DNA from: Metabacillus bambusae
GTDB lineage: Bacteria; Bacillota; Bacilli; Bacillales; Bacillaceae
Length of the DNA: 64,000 bases
Direction: 5' to 3'
NCBI RefSeq assembly: GCF_017497975.1
Contig: NZ_JAGDEL010000004.1
Coordinates: forward strand, 186,001-250,000
The notes beneath the pieces are model-generated. The model did no database searches, was not told the origin of the DNA, and was given only the letters and a program-made list of their open reading frames with translations. Position 1 is the stretch's first letter. Each line of letters opens with the position of its first letter. This document shows, piece by piece, positions 18,359 through 25,676 of the stretch. Made by a program: the position numbers and the translations under genes.

Positions 18359-18568
18359 TTATACTATTAGTAAGCCTTGAGCTTGAAACTCCTCTTGTAA
18401 CTCGCAAAGTTTCTCAAAGGAGTACAGCTCAATAAAGCTTCTCTCGAAGCGTTCTAAATTTTCCATAGCGTGAGCAAGTAAGCGAGTTAATCCAGTCTCT
18501 TGGTACAGCTCACTAGCTTTCTCATACTCTACTAATAAGCTTTTATAGTTATTTCTAATATTGACCAA
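18359..18568 (-). CDS. Small hypothetical protein (about 69 aa)
   Basis: The frame opens at a GTG at 18577, but that codon lies inside the AGAGGTGAG ribosome binding site; the TTG at 18568, about 6 nt after it, is the better start. The product (VNIRNNYKSLLVEYEKASEL then a helical region ending EFQAQGLLIV) is probably all-helical and soluble. It belongs to the leftward run of tiny genes between the winged-helix and HGGxSTG genes. No family recognised. Confidence 0.55.
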   Translation of the reverse strand: MVNIRNNYKSLLVEYEKASELYQETGLTRLLAHAMENLERFERSFIELYSFEKLCELQEEFQAQGLLIV

Positions 18569-18581
18569 TAAGCTCACCTCT

Positions 18582-18713
18582 TTATTTATTCCTTTTTTCT
18601 AGCTCCTTATGGAGTCTGTCTAGCTCTTCTTTAGAGTAGCCATTAGAAGAACCTCCACTAGTTTCTTTTTTAGCTGTCTCGTGAATAATCTCAAGCTCCT
18701 TCTTTGAGTACAT
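18582..18713 (-). CDS. 43-aa protein with a duplicated YSKxEL motif
   Basis: An ATG at 18713 with an upstream GAGAGGTGAAGG opens a 43-codon frame, too short for most gene callers. The product has two similar halves, YSKKELEIIHE and YSKEELDRLHKEL, joined by a TSGGSSNG linker, so it is an internal duplication of a short helical unit. It overlaps the end of the preceding 59-residue gene by 23 nt. Tandem helices joined by a flexible linker suggest a small binding or adaptor peptide, but the function is unknown. Confidence 0.5.
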   Translation of the reverse strand: MYSKKELEIIHETAKKETSGGSSNGYSKEELDRLHKELEKRNK

Positions 18714-18870
18714 TTCCTTCACCTCTCATTTTATTTTTAGCTTTGCTCTTGAGCCTTTTAATTTCCTCGTGAGCGTCACTTAATTTCTCTTCTAATCTTT
18801 CGTTGTCCTTAATAGCTATCCATAAGCCAAAACCTACAACGGTAACAACACCAAGTAAAACTGTCATCAT
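18691..18870 (-). CDS. Small single-pass membrane protein with coiled-coil tail
   Basis: 59 residues from the ATG at 18870, 7 nt after GGGGAG; an upstream TTG is too close to that site. Residues 1-20 (MMTVLLGVVTVVGFGLWIAI) form one membrane helix, followed by a charged heptad-like tail (LEEKLSDAHEEIKRLKSKAK). The layout resembles small phage membrane proteins such as holin-like or spanin-like peptides, but a single segment with a coiled coil is not enough to name it. Confidence 0.6.
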   Translation of the reverse strand: MMTVLLGVVTVVGFGLWIAIKDNERLEEKLSDAHEEIKRLKSKAKNKMRGEGNVLKEGA

Positions 18871-18892
18871 TTGCAATCTCCCCTTTTTATTA

Positions 18893-19720
18893 TTACCAAG
18901 CCATTTTCTCGGTTTTATTTAACTCATTGCTAATAATTTGAGTAATATCTTCAACAGTTACTTTTTTACGATGTCTACTTACTAGCTCTGGAGAAAGTAC
19001 AACAGCTGTACGACAAGTTTTAATACCTACTAGAACACCTTTTTTCATCATGCTAGGAACCAACCTTTTAATATTTCTCAAGCTAATCCCAGTTTTCTCA
19101 GCTAACTCTTCTCTATCCCAGAGCTTTATTTTAGAAAGGTCTAGCTCATAAGGGTTATCTGAAAGAACGTAAGCTCTTGAGTTAAAGTAAGGAAGCATGA
19201 AGAATAATAAGCCAGCTTCTTGAACCGTTAAGACTTTGAGAGCGTCTCTTAATCTAGCAACAAAGACCTTTGTAAAAAAACCTTCTCCAGCTTGCTCTCC
19301 TCGTGTAGCTAACATAGTATTGACAGCGTATATATTCTTTCTCCCTTCCCTCTGAGTTAGAATATACCCATAAGCTTCAAGCTCGCTTAAAATCCTCTTG
19401 AGCGTGCTCTCAGACTTCTTAAAAAGCTTTGCTAGTTCTTTTACTCCAAGTCTTTTACCATTGTGAATAAGTAAACCAGAATCACCTAGCTCCATGTAAG
19501 CGAACATTGAAAGCATTATTCCAGCTTGCTCTAGTGTCAAAGTATTAAACACTTGTGAACACTCCTTATCGGAAACACTTGTAAAGTGCTTTTTGTTATC
19601 GTCTCTACTTTTAATCATTTTCACATAAGCTTTATCTGAGCTGACTCTCTCTGGAGTTTTAACGCTCCCTCCAGCTTCAACCCATTCCCTAACAGTTAAA
19701 TCTAATTGCTCCTCTCTCAT
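18893..19720 (-). CDS. Tandem winged-helix DNA-binding protein, candidate replication initiator or regulator
   Basis: 275 residues with two similar halves. The first has LTLEQAGIMLSMFAYMELGD, then KRLGVKELAKLFKKSESTLKRIL near residue 95 with a wing (AYGYILTQREGRKNIYAVN). The second has LTVQEAGLLFFMLPYFNSRA and REELAEKTGISLRNIKRLVPSM near 215 with its own wing. Two related winged-helix domains in one chain are the architecture of many theta-type plasmid and phage Rep proteins. The element carries pairs of direct repeats at 22175-22400 that could be its iterons. A transcription regulator is the alternative. Confidence 0.6.
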   Translation of the reverse strand: MREEQLDLTVREWVEAGGSVKTPERVSSDKAYVKMIKSRDDNKKHFTSVSDKECSQVFNTLTLEQAGIMLSMFAYMELGDSGLLIHNGKRLGVKELAKLFKKSESTLKRILSELEAYGYILTQREGRKNIYAVNTMLATRGEQAGEGFFTKVFVARLRDALKVLTVQEAGLLFFMLPYFNSRAYVLSDNPYELDLSKIKLWDREELAEKTGISLRNIKRLVPSMMKKGVLVGIKTCRTAVVLSPELVSRHRKKVTVEDITQIISNELNKTEKMAW

Positions 19721-19753
19721 GTCTCAATCTCTCCCAGCTGTCTCACAGCTATT

Positions 19754-19906
19754 TTATTTACTAATCAGCTTTTTTCTTTTCATTTCTATCAGTGCCAGCT
19801 TTTGCTTAAATAAGAAATCGTGTATCTCAGCGTCTCTTTTTAGTTCTCTTATTTTAAATTCAAACTCAATTTCTCGAATACTTTTAACAGCTCCCTTCCT
19901 TTTCAT
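19754..19906 (-). CDS. Small basic protein (50 aa)
   Basis: An ATG at 19906, after GGTGGTG, opens a 50-codon frame ending at TAA 19754, just upstream of the winged-helix gene. The product begins MKRKGAVKSIREIEFEFK and ends ALIEMKRKKLISK. It is helical and rich in lysine, glutamate and arginine, and may bind nucleic acid or partner with the next gene. Too short to classify. Confidence 0.4.
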   Translation of the reverse strand: MKRKGAVKSIREIEFEFKIRELKRDAEIHDFLFKQKLALIEMKRKKLISK

Positions 19907-19944
19907 TTTGGAAACACCACCATTTAATATTTTTTTAAATTAAA

Positions 19945-19967
19945 TAAGAGGAGCAATTAAGCTCCTC
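19945..19967 (-). terminator. Probable terminator after the coiled-coil gene
   Basis: GAGGAGC, TTAATT and GCTCCTC form a perfect 7-bp stem followed by TTATTTAATTT on the minus strand, shortly after the stop at 19987. The T run is interrupted. Confidence 0.65.
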
Positions 19968-19986
19968 AGTCTCACCTCAGTCATAC

Positions 19987-20586
19987 TTATTGACCTATAA
20001 ATTCATTTATTTTCTTAATAAGCTCCTCAAGTTCAGCGTCTACTCTTGAGGTAGCTTCATTTTTCTTGCTATCCCATAGCTCTGAGTAAGGAGCGTGCTC
20101 TGGGTTCTTAGGGTCAAAGTGGTTGCCACCAGTAACACCAGCGTCATTGTAAAGCTCTCTAGGTCTACCAGCTGAAGAATTACCAATACCTTGCTTTTGA
20201 AGTGCATAGTAAAGAGTGTCATTTCTAAACTTCTCTAGCTTTTTAGCTCGGTAAATTCTTTCAAAGCCTTCAACGTCACGCTCAGCCATTTCATTTAACT
20301 CTTGCTTTCTCTTTTCTGAGTTAAGCTTTGCTAACTCTTCTCCAACAGCTTGAAGCTTTTTATTTAATCCTTCTAGTTCCTTTTGGAACCCTTGAATAGC
20401 TGACTCATATTTATCAACCTTTTTCTTAATTGAAGCTGTACCCTCAACCATGTACTCAACTTTAGCCATATTTAAAGCGTTGCTTACTTGTGAAATCTTA
20501 CCTTGAACCTCTTGAGCTTGAGCTTGTAAAGAATCACGCTCACCAGTTAATTTCTCCATATCAGTTGTCTTTTTGAATAAATTCAT
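19987..20586 (-). CDS. Coiled-coil protein of the element (199 aa)
   Basis: The ATG at 20586 lies 8 nt after GGAGGAG and is preferred over the TTG at 20592. Residues 8-110 are a continuous heptad-rich coiled coil (MEKLTGERDSLQAQAQEVQ onward). A C-terminal region follows with YYALQKQGIGNSSAGRPREL and YNDAGVTGGNHFDPKNPEH, and a final acidic helix. I do not recognise the family. The layout would fit a scaffold-like or structural phage protein, but no capsid gene is present to support this. Confidence 0.55.
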   Translation of the reverse strand: MNLFKKTTDMEKLTGERDSLQAQAQEVQGKISQVSNALNMAKVEYMVEGTASIKKKVDKYESAIQGFQKELEGLNKKLQAVGEELAKLNSEKRKQELNEMAERDVEGFERIYRAKKLEKFRNDTLYYALQKQGIGNSSAGRPRELYNDAGVTGGNHFDPKNPEHAPYSELWDSKKNEATSRVDAELEELIKKINEFIGQ

Positions 20587-20607
20587 AATCAATCTCCTCC
20601 AGTAGTT

Positions 20608-20829
20608 TTATTTTTGGTTTTTATTTACTTCAACACTTATTAAGTTAGCTGGGTCTGTCTCTCCAAGAGCACTAGCTAATTTATTAAGCGTGTTAATCGT
20701 AATAGCTTTTGTTGAGCGAATCTTGCTCAAGTTTCCTTTATCAATTCCAGCAAGGTCAGCTAACTGAGTTAGCGTCATCCCTCGTCTTTCGAGAATCTTA
20801 TCAATGTCAACGTAAAAGGTAACAGCCAA
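20608..20829 (-). CDS. XRE-family helix-turn-helix regulator (73 aa)
   Basis: 73 residues, TTG start overlapping the upstream stop (GGGAGGTGGAG lies 3 nt before). A Cro/C1-type domain is plain: MTLTQLADLAGIDKGNLSKI then TINTLNKLASALGE. It is the only classical repressor-like gene in the element and lies directly after the HNH gene, in the same operon. It may control the leftward genes or the repeat-rich region upstream. The small size, with no dimerisation or cleavage domain, is closer to Cro or a satellite master repressor than to a full C1. Confidence 0.85.
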   Translation of the reverse strand: MAVTFYVDIDKILERRGMTLTQLADLAGIDKGNLSKIRSTKAITINTLNKLASALGETDPANLISVEVNKNQK

Positions 20830-21453
20830 TCACTCCACCTCCCAGTATTTTTTATTTTGAATAGCTATTTCTTCACTGTCTTTTAAGAAGTTAATATATT
20901 GAGTCAAGCTCATTTCATTTACTTGAGCTAGAAATCTTAGTGTCTTGTAAAGTTGCTCCTCGTTAATTAAGCCATTAGAACGCTCACTCTTAATAAACTC
21001 GAATAAGCTCATATCTCTTTTGGCTTGGTTGACTTTCTCGCTCACTAGAATAATATTTCCAGCTGTGCTACCAAGCCAGCCTTTAGAGAGTGCTTGAACG
21101 TGGTCACACTGTAAGTTAGCGACCTCACCAGAAATCATACAGCGACTTTCAGCGACTTCTTTAAGTCTCTTGTAGTCACCCTCTGAGAAAGTATCTGGTA
21201 AACCAAGAACCCTCGCTCTTTCATTTTGCTTGTAAGTGGTTCTCTTATCTTTGTTAGCTCTTATATAAGCTCTCTGAGCGTCTCTGTGACAACTCTCACA
21301 GTCAGCTCTTGTATATCCTTGAGTGTACTTTGGAAAGTCCTCAATCAGCTTAACGTGTTGGCACGTTCTACAAACCTTTTGAACGACCTCACCAACTTTA
21401 TTTACTAAGCTAATTTGTCTAGTTCTTTTTGTCTCTTGAATTTGTAACATCAT
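20830..21453 (-). CDS. HNH endonuclease-like protein with zinc-binding N terminus
   Basis: 207 residues from the ATG at 21453; GGAGGAG lies 7 nt upstream, inside the first codons of a longer open frame that I reject. A zinc-ribbon-like part (VCRTCQHVKLIEDF ... CESCHRDAQRAY) precedes the HNH core: SRCMISGEVANLQCDHVQAL, then GNIILVSEKVNQAKRD. In tailed phages HNH proteins near packaging genes help the terminase at cos sites. The gene is first in the leftward operon, right at the edge of the ORF-poor region, where a cos site could lie. The role is inferred. Confidence 0.75.
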   Translation of the reverse strand: MMLQIQETKRTRQISLVNKVGEVVQKVCRTCQHVKLIEDFPKYTQGYTRADCESCHRDAQRAYIRANKDKRTTYKQNERARVLGLPDTFSEGDYKRLKEVAESRCMISGEVANLQCDHVQALSKGWLGSTAGNIILVSEKVNQAKRDMSLFEFIKSERSNGLINEEQLYKTLRFLAQVNEMSLTQYINFLKDSEEIAIQNKKYWEVE

Positions 21454-21573
21454 TTTGTATCTCCTCCATAAGTTGTAAATTTTCACAACCATTCTCCAAT
21501 AAAAATAAGCTAGCTCGTCAGCTAACTCATAAAATAAAACTTATTGGAGAGTACATGATTGATTGAGTTACTT

Positions 21574-21820
21574 GGTGCTCCATTTAAGGAACATGATATA
21601 AAATAGAGTAGACTCAAGGAGTCGCTCGCTAGGGGTTAGGTCATTGCAACCCTCTTATAGAATCTACTCAACAGTGGTGCTCCAAAGGAGGGAGCATGAT
21701 AAAAAGTGGGAAGGGTGAACTTCCCGAAAATAAAGGATTTAAACAAGCGATAAGTTAGAAATAGCATAGTCGGCTCCCTCAAGAGGAGTTACCTCAGAAG
21801 GAACATAATAAAAAGTGAAG
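21574..21820. repeat. Three leader-like repeat units with AAGGA-CATGATAAAAAG core
   Basis: Units at about 21574-21604, 21676-21710 and 21791-21817 share the pattern GTGCTCC or ACCTC, then AAGGAA or GGAGGGAGC, then CATGATA or CATAATA and an A run ending AAAGTG. The first two begin GGTGCTCC. Each is followed by a hairpin: GAGTAGA with TCTACTC around an inner stem, GGGAAG with CTTCCC, and GAAGCT with AGCTTC. The second ATG opens a 20-codon frame only. They look like reiterated ribosome-binding or -10 type signals. Confidence 0.45.
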
Positions 21821-22174
21821 CTTTTGTGAGAGAGCTTCAAACTCCCTATCTCGTTTGTGTTGAAACAAAGAGATAACTAAGAAAATAAAAGAAATGGAAG
21901 TAAAGCAATTGAGTTAGAGAAATTGAGAGAAAGAAAGAAAGAAGAGTAAAATACTTTTACTACCTCTTATTTACCCCTTCACTACTCTTAACACCAAAAG
22001 CGTTTATTTACTTCCATTTATTAGGAGAAATATAGGGTATATTTAAAAAGTAATTTTTACCAGTTGAATATTGACTAAACAGAGCACCTTTTGAGTAGCT
22101 GGCTCAAGAAGCTCACTTTTGCATTTTGTCCTTCAAACTTCCGATATTCTTTAAGGGAACGCTCAAAAGTTGTA

Positions 22175-22224
22175 CGTGAAATGAGCGGTATTAGCTCATT
22201 TTGTCCGTGAGACGAGCGGTATTA
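22175..22224. repeat. Iteron-like direct repeat pair A (31-bp period)
   Basis: CGTGAAATGAGCGGTATTA at 22175-22193 and CGTGAGACGAGCGGTATTA at 22206-22224 match at 17 of 19 positions with 31-bp spacing, close to three helical turns. This is what an origin iteron or a regulator site would look like. Confidence 0.7.
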
Positions 22225-22346
22225 AAACAGCCTTCACGCTTACTCTCTCTAAGGCTCAACCCACTTTTACTCTGGAAGTTATATCTTTATTCTTGACTAT
22301 CTCACTCGACCTTTTGAGCTATACCTTTTAATTCCGTAAAATAGTC

Positions 22347-22400
22347 AGTGCCAAATATGACCTAGTTAGAGCTAGTTGAGTGCCAAATATGACCTAGTTA
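22347..22400. repeat. Iteron-like direct repeat pair B (32-bp period)
   Basis: A 22-nt sequence beginning AGTGCCAAATATGACC occurs perfectly at 22347-22368 and 22379-22400, spacing 32 bp. It lies about 170 bp from pair A and between two copies of CTCTAAGGCTCAACCC (22247-22262 and 22424-22439). Confidence 0.75.
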
Positions 22401-23470
22401 AAAAGTGGCTCTATCCCTTGCTACTCTAAGGCTCAACCCTATTTTATGCTGTTCTATCTTCTTATATCTTAGAGTAAGCTGGCTCCAAGGTTCTTTAAAA
22501 AGGTGAAGCTCGAAGAGCGTAAATATTTAGGGAGCTGTCTCAAGGAACCATTTTTATTTACTTACTTCTTTTTCTAAAAATAAATATGAGGTGTCCTCTT
22601 TAGTTGAAGCTAATAGGGGAGCTATATATAATTCTTTAAAATAAAAATAAGCTTCCTCAATAGGTAATACTAATAAGGGAGCTATGTATTATTTTTATTA
22701 AAATATATATGAGGTGCTCTAGTTAGTTTAATTTATTAGCTTTACTGAGCTAGCTCAAACTGTCTGTATTACTCTTAACACTAAGTGCGTTTATTTGTAT
22801 TGACTTTTTAGTAAAAATGTGTGTTGATACCTTATGAGGTAGCATGAAAGGTAAGTGCTGGAAGGTAAAACTCTCTGAGGTGGCTCAATAGCTGGCTTTT
22901 AGTTTTACTCATTAGTGGATTATTGGTAATTAAATTAGTAGATTATTGGAAGAGTTGGCTCCTCAGTGGGAGCTAAAAAGTTTACTGGAAAAATATTTTA
23001 TAAAAAAATTATGAGGTGCTTTAAAAAGTACCCCCTCCCTAGTGTAGCTGGGTGGTAGGGTCTTGAGGTAGAAGCTCTCCAGCGTACTAATGAGTGTACT
23101 AATGAGCTGGTAATAACTAACAAAAGTTTTTTCTAATTTTATAGTTTCTAAAAATGTCTAGTAGCGTAGCAAAAACACCCCCCTAGCCTTGTAATTTTTG
23201 AGCTATTTGACAGAATCTCCTCCGTGTGTTACGTTTGAGAGTTTCTCCCCTTATGAGTCAAACCCCCTGAGAAGCTCCTCAGAAGCCTTCTAAGCGTTTT
23301 TGTTATAAAGTAATACAAGACACCATGATATATATACAAGCACCTTAGAAGGGAAGCTATGAGGTCTCAGTTATATGTAAAGTCTTACGATGTAGCATAC
23401 TCAAGGGTAAGCTCATTAGTGTACTCACCAGTGTAGCTCCTTAGCTGTACTCTCCAGCGTACTGACAGAC

Positions 23471-23696
23471 ACCTTATGAGGTAGCCACTATATAGCACCC
23501 TCCTCAGCGTACTTGACCACTTCCCTATAAAGAAAGTGCTCTCTAAAATCCCTCTATATCAAGCTTTGTAGGAAGCACCCTCAGAAAGCACCCTTTTATG
23601 CACTATTTATACATACCTTTTGCATGAATATTAGCTCCCTCAGAGGTACGCTTTTAAGCACTTATTAGTACATTAGTGAGACAGCCACTATATAGC
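23471..23696. repeat. Dispersed exact repeats ACCTTATGAGGTAGC and AGCCACTATATAGC
   Basis: ACCTTATGAGGTAGC occurs at 22829-22843 and 23471-23485 and contains the inverted pair ACCT/AGGT. AGCCACTATATAGC occurs at 23483-23496 and 23683-23696, exactly 200 bp apart. Variants of CAGCGTACT recur at about 23080, 23455, 23505 and 23693. The pattern suggests decayed tandem units or multiple protein binding sites. Confidence 0.6.
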
Positions 23697-23763
23697 GTAC
23701 TTACCAGCGTTAATACCATGTTACTACTTTGGTCATACTACCCTAGAAGGGAGCTAAAGAAGC

Positions 23764-23898
23764 ATGACAAGAGAGCAAGCTCTGGAGGTAATTGGAGAGC
23801 TGGTACTTAATCAAGTGTTAAAAGATAAAGAGTATAGTGAGGGAGAAATACTCTCTCTGGTTGATAAGTTTGTTAATGACCTATATGACACACTCTGA
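23764..23898 (+). CDS. 44-aa micro-protein, one of few rightward ORFs in the element
   Basis: An ATG at 23764, 10 nt after AAGGGAG, opens a 44-codon frame on the plus strand ending at TGA 23896-23898. The product begins MTREQALEVIGELVLNQVLK and ends VDKFVNDLYDTL. It is acidic, predicted helical with an amphipathic pattern, and has the even amino acid mix of a real protein. It runs opposite to the integrase and to all leftward genes. It might be a small regulator or anti-repressor; I do not recognise a family. Confidence 0.5.
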   Translation: MTREQALEVIGELVLNQVLKDKEYSEGEILSLVDKFVNDLYDTL

Positions 23899-24455
23899 GA
23901 GAAACTCAGGAGCCACTAGAGGGATTATACTAGCTTGGTAGTACCTACATAGCCACATCATAGATAGCTTGTGAGAGAGCTACTGCGAGCCTTCTGCGAG
24001 GTTGCTTGTGAGTTGTACTAGAGAGCTTACTCTGGAACGTACTCAAAGGGAAACTAATGAGCTGGTAAGTGTTGTAAATAGTTCTGAGTGAGTATTACTG
24101 AAAAAGCACTGTATCGAGGGAAGGGTTTTAAATTATTAGCTACCTCATTAGTAAGCTCGTTAGTACACTCTGGAGTCAAGCTAGAGAGTACAACTCCCTC
24201 ATACCCATCAAACAGTATGCTATACAAGCTATTACTACACCAGCTAGCTCACCAGCATACACTCACCAGACTGAAGCTATTTGTTTACCTTCTTTTTGCT
24301 ATCTCAATATTATTTTCTTCCTTATATTTTTTATCTATACCTTGAGAGACTCATCTACTTAGACTCACCAACTAAGGAAGCTATTTTGCATTTATTATGG
24401 CTTCCTCTTGTCTCATTTTAAGACGATAACATAAGAGAGCTTCCCTCAAAAGGGT
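23899..24455. other. Intergenic stretch with no supported gene
   Basis: This part continues the AGCT-rich, repeat-like DNA. A GTG-started frame on the plus strand (24088-24345) has no ribosome binding site and an odd composition, so I do not call it. I see no clear promoter. Confidence 0.5.
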
Positions 24456-24484
24456 AAACAAAAAAAGGAACCAGCGTTAGCCAG
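24456..24484 (-). terminator. Terminator of the integrase operon
   Basis: On the minus strand GGAGCTGGC, TAAC and GCTGGTTCC pair along nine positions (some G-U) and are followed by TTTTTTT, just after the stop at 24489. Confidence 0.8.
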
Positions 24485-24488
24485 CTCC

Positions 24489-24677
24489 TTAGTTTTCATT
24501 TTGCTTATAAGTAATAAATGGAGGTAGCTTATCTCCATCAAGTAAAGCTTCCAGTCTTTTAAATGTTATAGGTTGCTTCTCTGAGGAGACTGAAAGGAGA
24601 ACCTCAATACTTTCAATTTTAACAATAATTCTATTCTTGCTTTTCCAGACTTGAATTGGAGAATGAAAGTTTATCAT
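24489..24677 (-). CDS. Small protein translationally coupled to the integrase (62 aa)
   Basis: 62 residues beginning MINFHSPIQVWKSKNRIIVK and ending DKLPPFITYKQNEN. Its ATG overlaps the TGA of the integrase (ATGA), so it is translated with it. Basic at the N terminus, no membrane segment. A small gene coupled to an integrase is a reasonable candidate for an excisionase or integrase partner, but I see no helix-turn-helix that proves it. Confidence 0.55.
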   Translation of the reverse strand: MINFHSPIQVWKSKNRIIVKIESIEVLLSVSSEKQPITFKRLEALLDGDKLPPFITYKQNEN

Positions 24678-25591
24678 AATAAATCTCTTAAAGGATTTGC
24701 TTCATCTAGAGACTCTTTCAATTCATGTGCAAAGTATCCAATATATTTCCTCGTAACATCTATCTTAGAGTGTCTAGCTAAGAGCTGAGCTTCTCTGAGG
24801 TTCAATCCGTTTTTCAATACTCCTTTAATGAAGTAATTTCTAAGTGTATGAGGTGAAAAATACCCCTCAATTCCTACACTGGTTCTCAACCTCTTAAATA
24901 CGTTTTGTACGGAATCTGGTTTCAATGTAGCTCCCTCTTTGGTAGTAAAGACTGATGGAGGTAGTTTACCTAGTTGACTCTGGAGCCACTCTTGGTAGTC
25001 TAGCATTTCCTCCTTGAGTTGGTCTGAGAGCGGTACTGATTGAGTCTTTCTACTCTTACTGGTTTTTATCATAATAAGAGAGCTTTCATAATCAATATCA
25101 TTCCACTTCAAGGAGCAAAGCTCTGAGAGTCTCATACCAGTACCAGCTAAGAACACTATTAAAGTATAGTTACGTCTTGCACTGAAGGAGTGCTCTCTTC
25201 TGTGTTGCCTTCTAAGGTGTCTGAGTACGTCTTTCAAGTCCTTATCGACTAGAATCTTTGGAGAATCTTCCTCACGAACCATCTTAGCTCCTTTGGTAAA
25301 TGGCTCCTCAAGGAGTTGCTCCTCAACCATCCAATTAGCAAATGCTCTCATAAGCTTGAGTTTGGTATTAACTGTCTTTGGCTTATTCTTCTTCTCTTCG
25401 ATACAGTGAAAAAGAAACGCTTTGGAGTTACGACCATTTAATTGGTCTATCCTTTCAAGACCTTCTTGAGCAAGCCAAGGGTTCCAGACCTTAAAGAAGT
25501 TGACGTAAGCTTGAAGCGAATTAGCGGTAAGACCTTGGTATTTCCTCTCGGACATAAATTCTTTTTGAATCATAACAATGTTTACTGACAT
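24674..25591 (-). CDS. int: Tyrosine recombinase / integrase of the element
   Basis: 305 residues from the ATG at 25591, 9 nt after GAGGAGG; the TTG at 25609 lies too close to that site. The N-terminal SAM-like core-binding part covers about residues 1-95 (GLTANSLQAYVNFFKVWN). The catalytic domain shows the first arginine in GTGMRLSELCSLKWNDID, HTLRNYF for the HxxR pair (followed by N where many have H), the second histidine in ARHSKIDVTRKYIGY, and the nucleophile tyrosine in that last motif. It reads away from the right junction, next to the arm-like repeats, as expected for the enzyme that inserted the element into tRNA-Val. Confidence 0.93.
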   Translation of the reverse strand: MSVNIVMIQKEFMSERKYQGLTANSLQAYVNFFKVWNPWLAQEGLERIDQLNGRNSKAFLFHCIEEKKNKPKTVNTKLKLMRAFANWMVEEQLLEEPFTKGAKMVREEDSPKILVDKDLKDVLRHLRRQHRREHSFSARRNYTLIVFLAGTGMRLSELCSLKWNDIDYESSLIMIKTSKSRKTQSVPLSDQLKEEMLDYQEWLQSQLGKLPPSVFTTKEGATLKPDSVQNVFKRLRTSVGIEGYFSPHTLRNYFIKGVLKNGLNLREAQLLARHSKIDVTRKYIGYFAHELKESLDEANPLRDLL

Positions 25592-25651
25592 AACAAAAAA
25601 CCTCCTCAAATGGTTTCACTGTGAAGTGTCCAATTAAGAAGGCTTCTGCTG

Positions 25652-25671
25652 GTCAAGTGTAGGACTCAACC
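25652..25671. repeat. Right-end arm repeat (candidate integrase arm site)
   Basis: GTCAAGTGTAGGACTCAACC resembles GTCAAGTGGCTCAACC at 8426-8441. The nearby GAAGTGTCCA (25623-25632) resembles the TAGTGTCCATG arm at 8407-8417. Confidence 0.55.
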
Positions 25672-25676
25672 TTTAA

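Larger units (their letters stand above)
21983..22796. repeat. 27-nt imperfect direct repeat (two copies)
   Basis: TACTCTTAACAC followed by GCGTTTATTT occurs at 21983-22009 and 22770-22796; the 27-nt copies differ at three positions. Both copies are followed within 20 nt by a short AT-rich segment. Confidence 0.6.
21454..23763. other. 2.3-kb ORF-poor, repeat- and hairpin-rich region (candidate origin / packaging / regulatory region)
   Basis: I find no convincing gene here on either strand. The tract is full of short direct repeats, small inverted repeats and AGCT words. Notable pieces are three leader-like units at 21574-21820, the two 31- and 32-bp-spaced direct repeat pairs at 22175-22400, a 60-bp-spaced pair around 22607-22695, and exact 14- and 15-nt repeats at 22829, 23471, 23483 and 23683. 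The region lies between the integrase side and the leftward operon, where satellites and phages keep replication origins, packaging sites and divergent promoters. Function is inferred. Confidence 0.6.

Noticed and set aside
24088-24345. 85-codon plus-strand frame in the island's silent region
   Set aside because: It starts at GTG, has no ribosome binding site, and its sequence is serine- and leucine-rich in a way expected from the local repeats. The 44-codon frame at 23764 is much better supported.
21454-24455. CRISPR array
   Set aside because: There are many direct repeats, but they are of different kinds, only in pairs, without regular spacers of one length. No cas genes are present.
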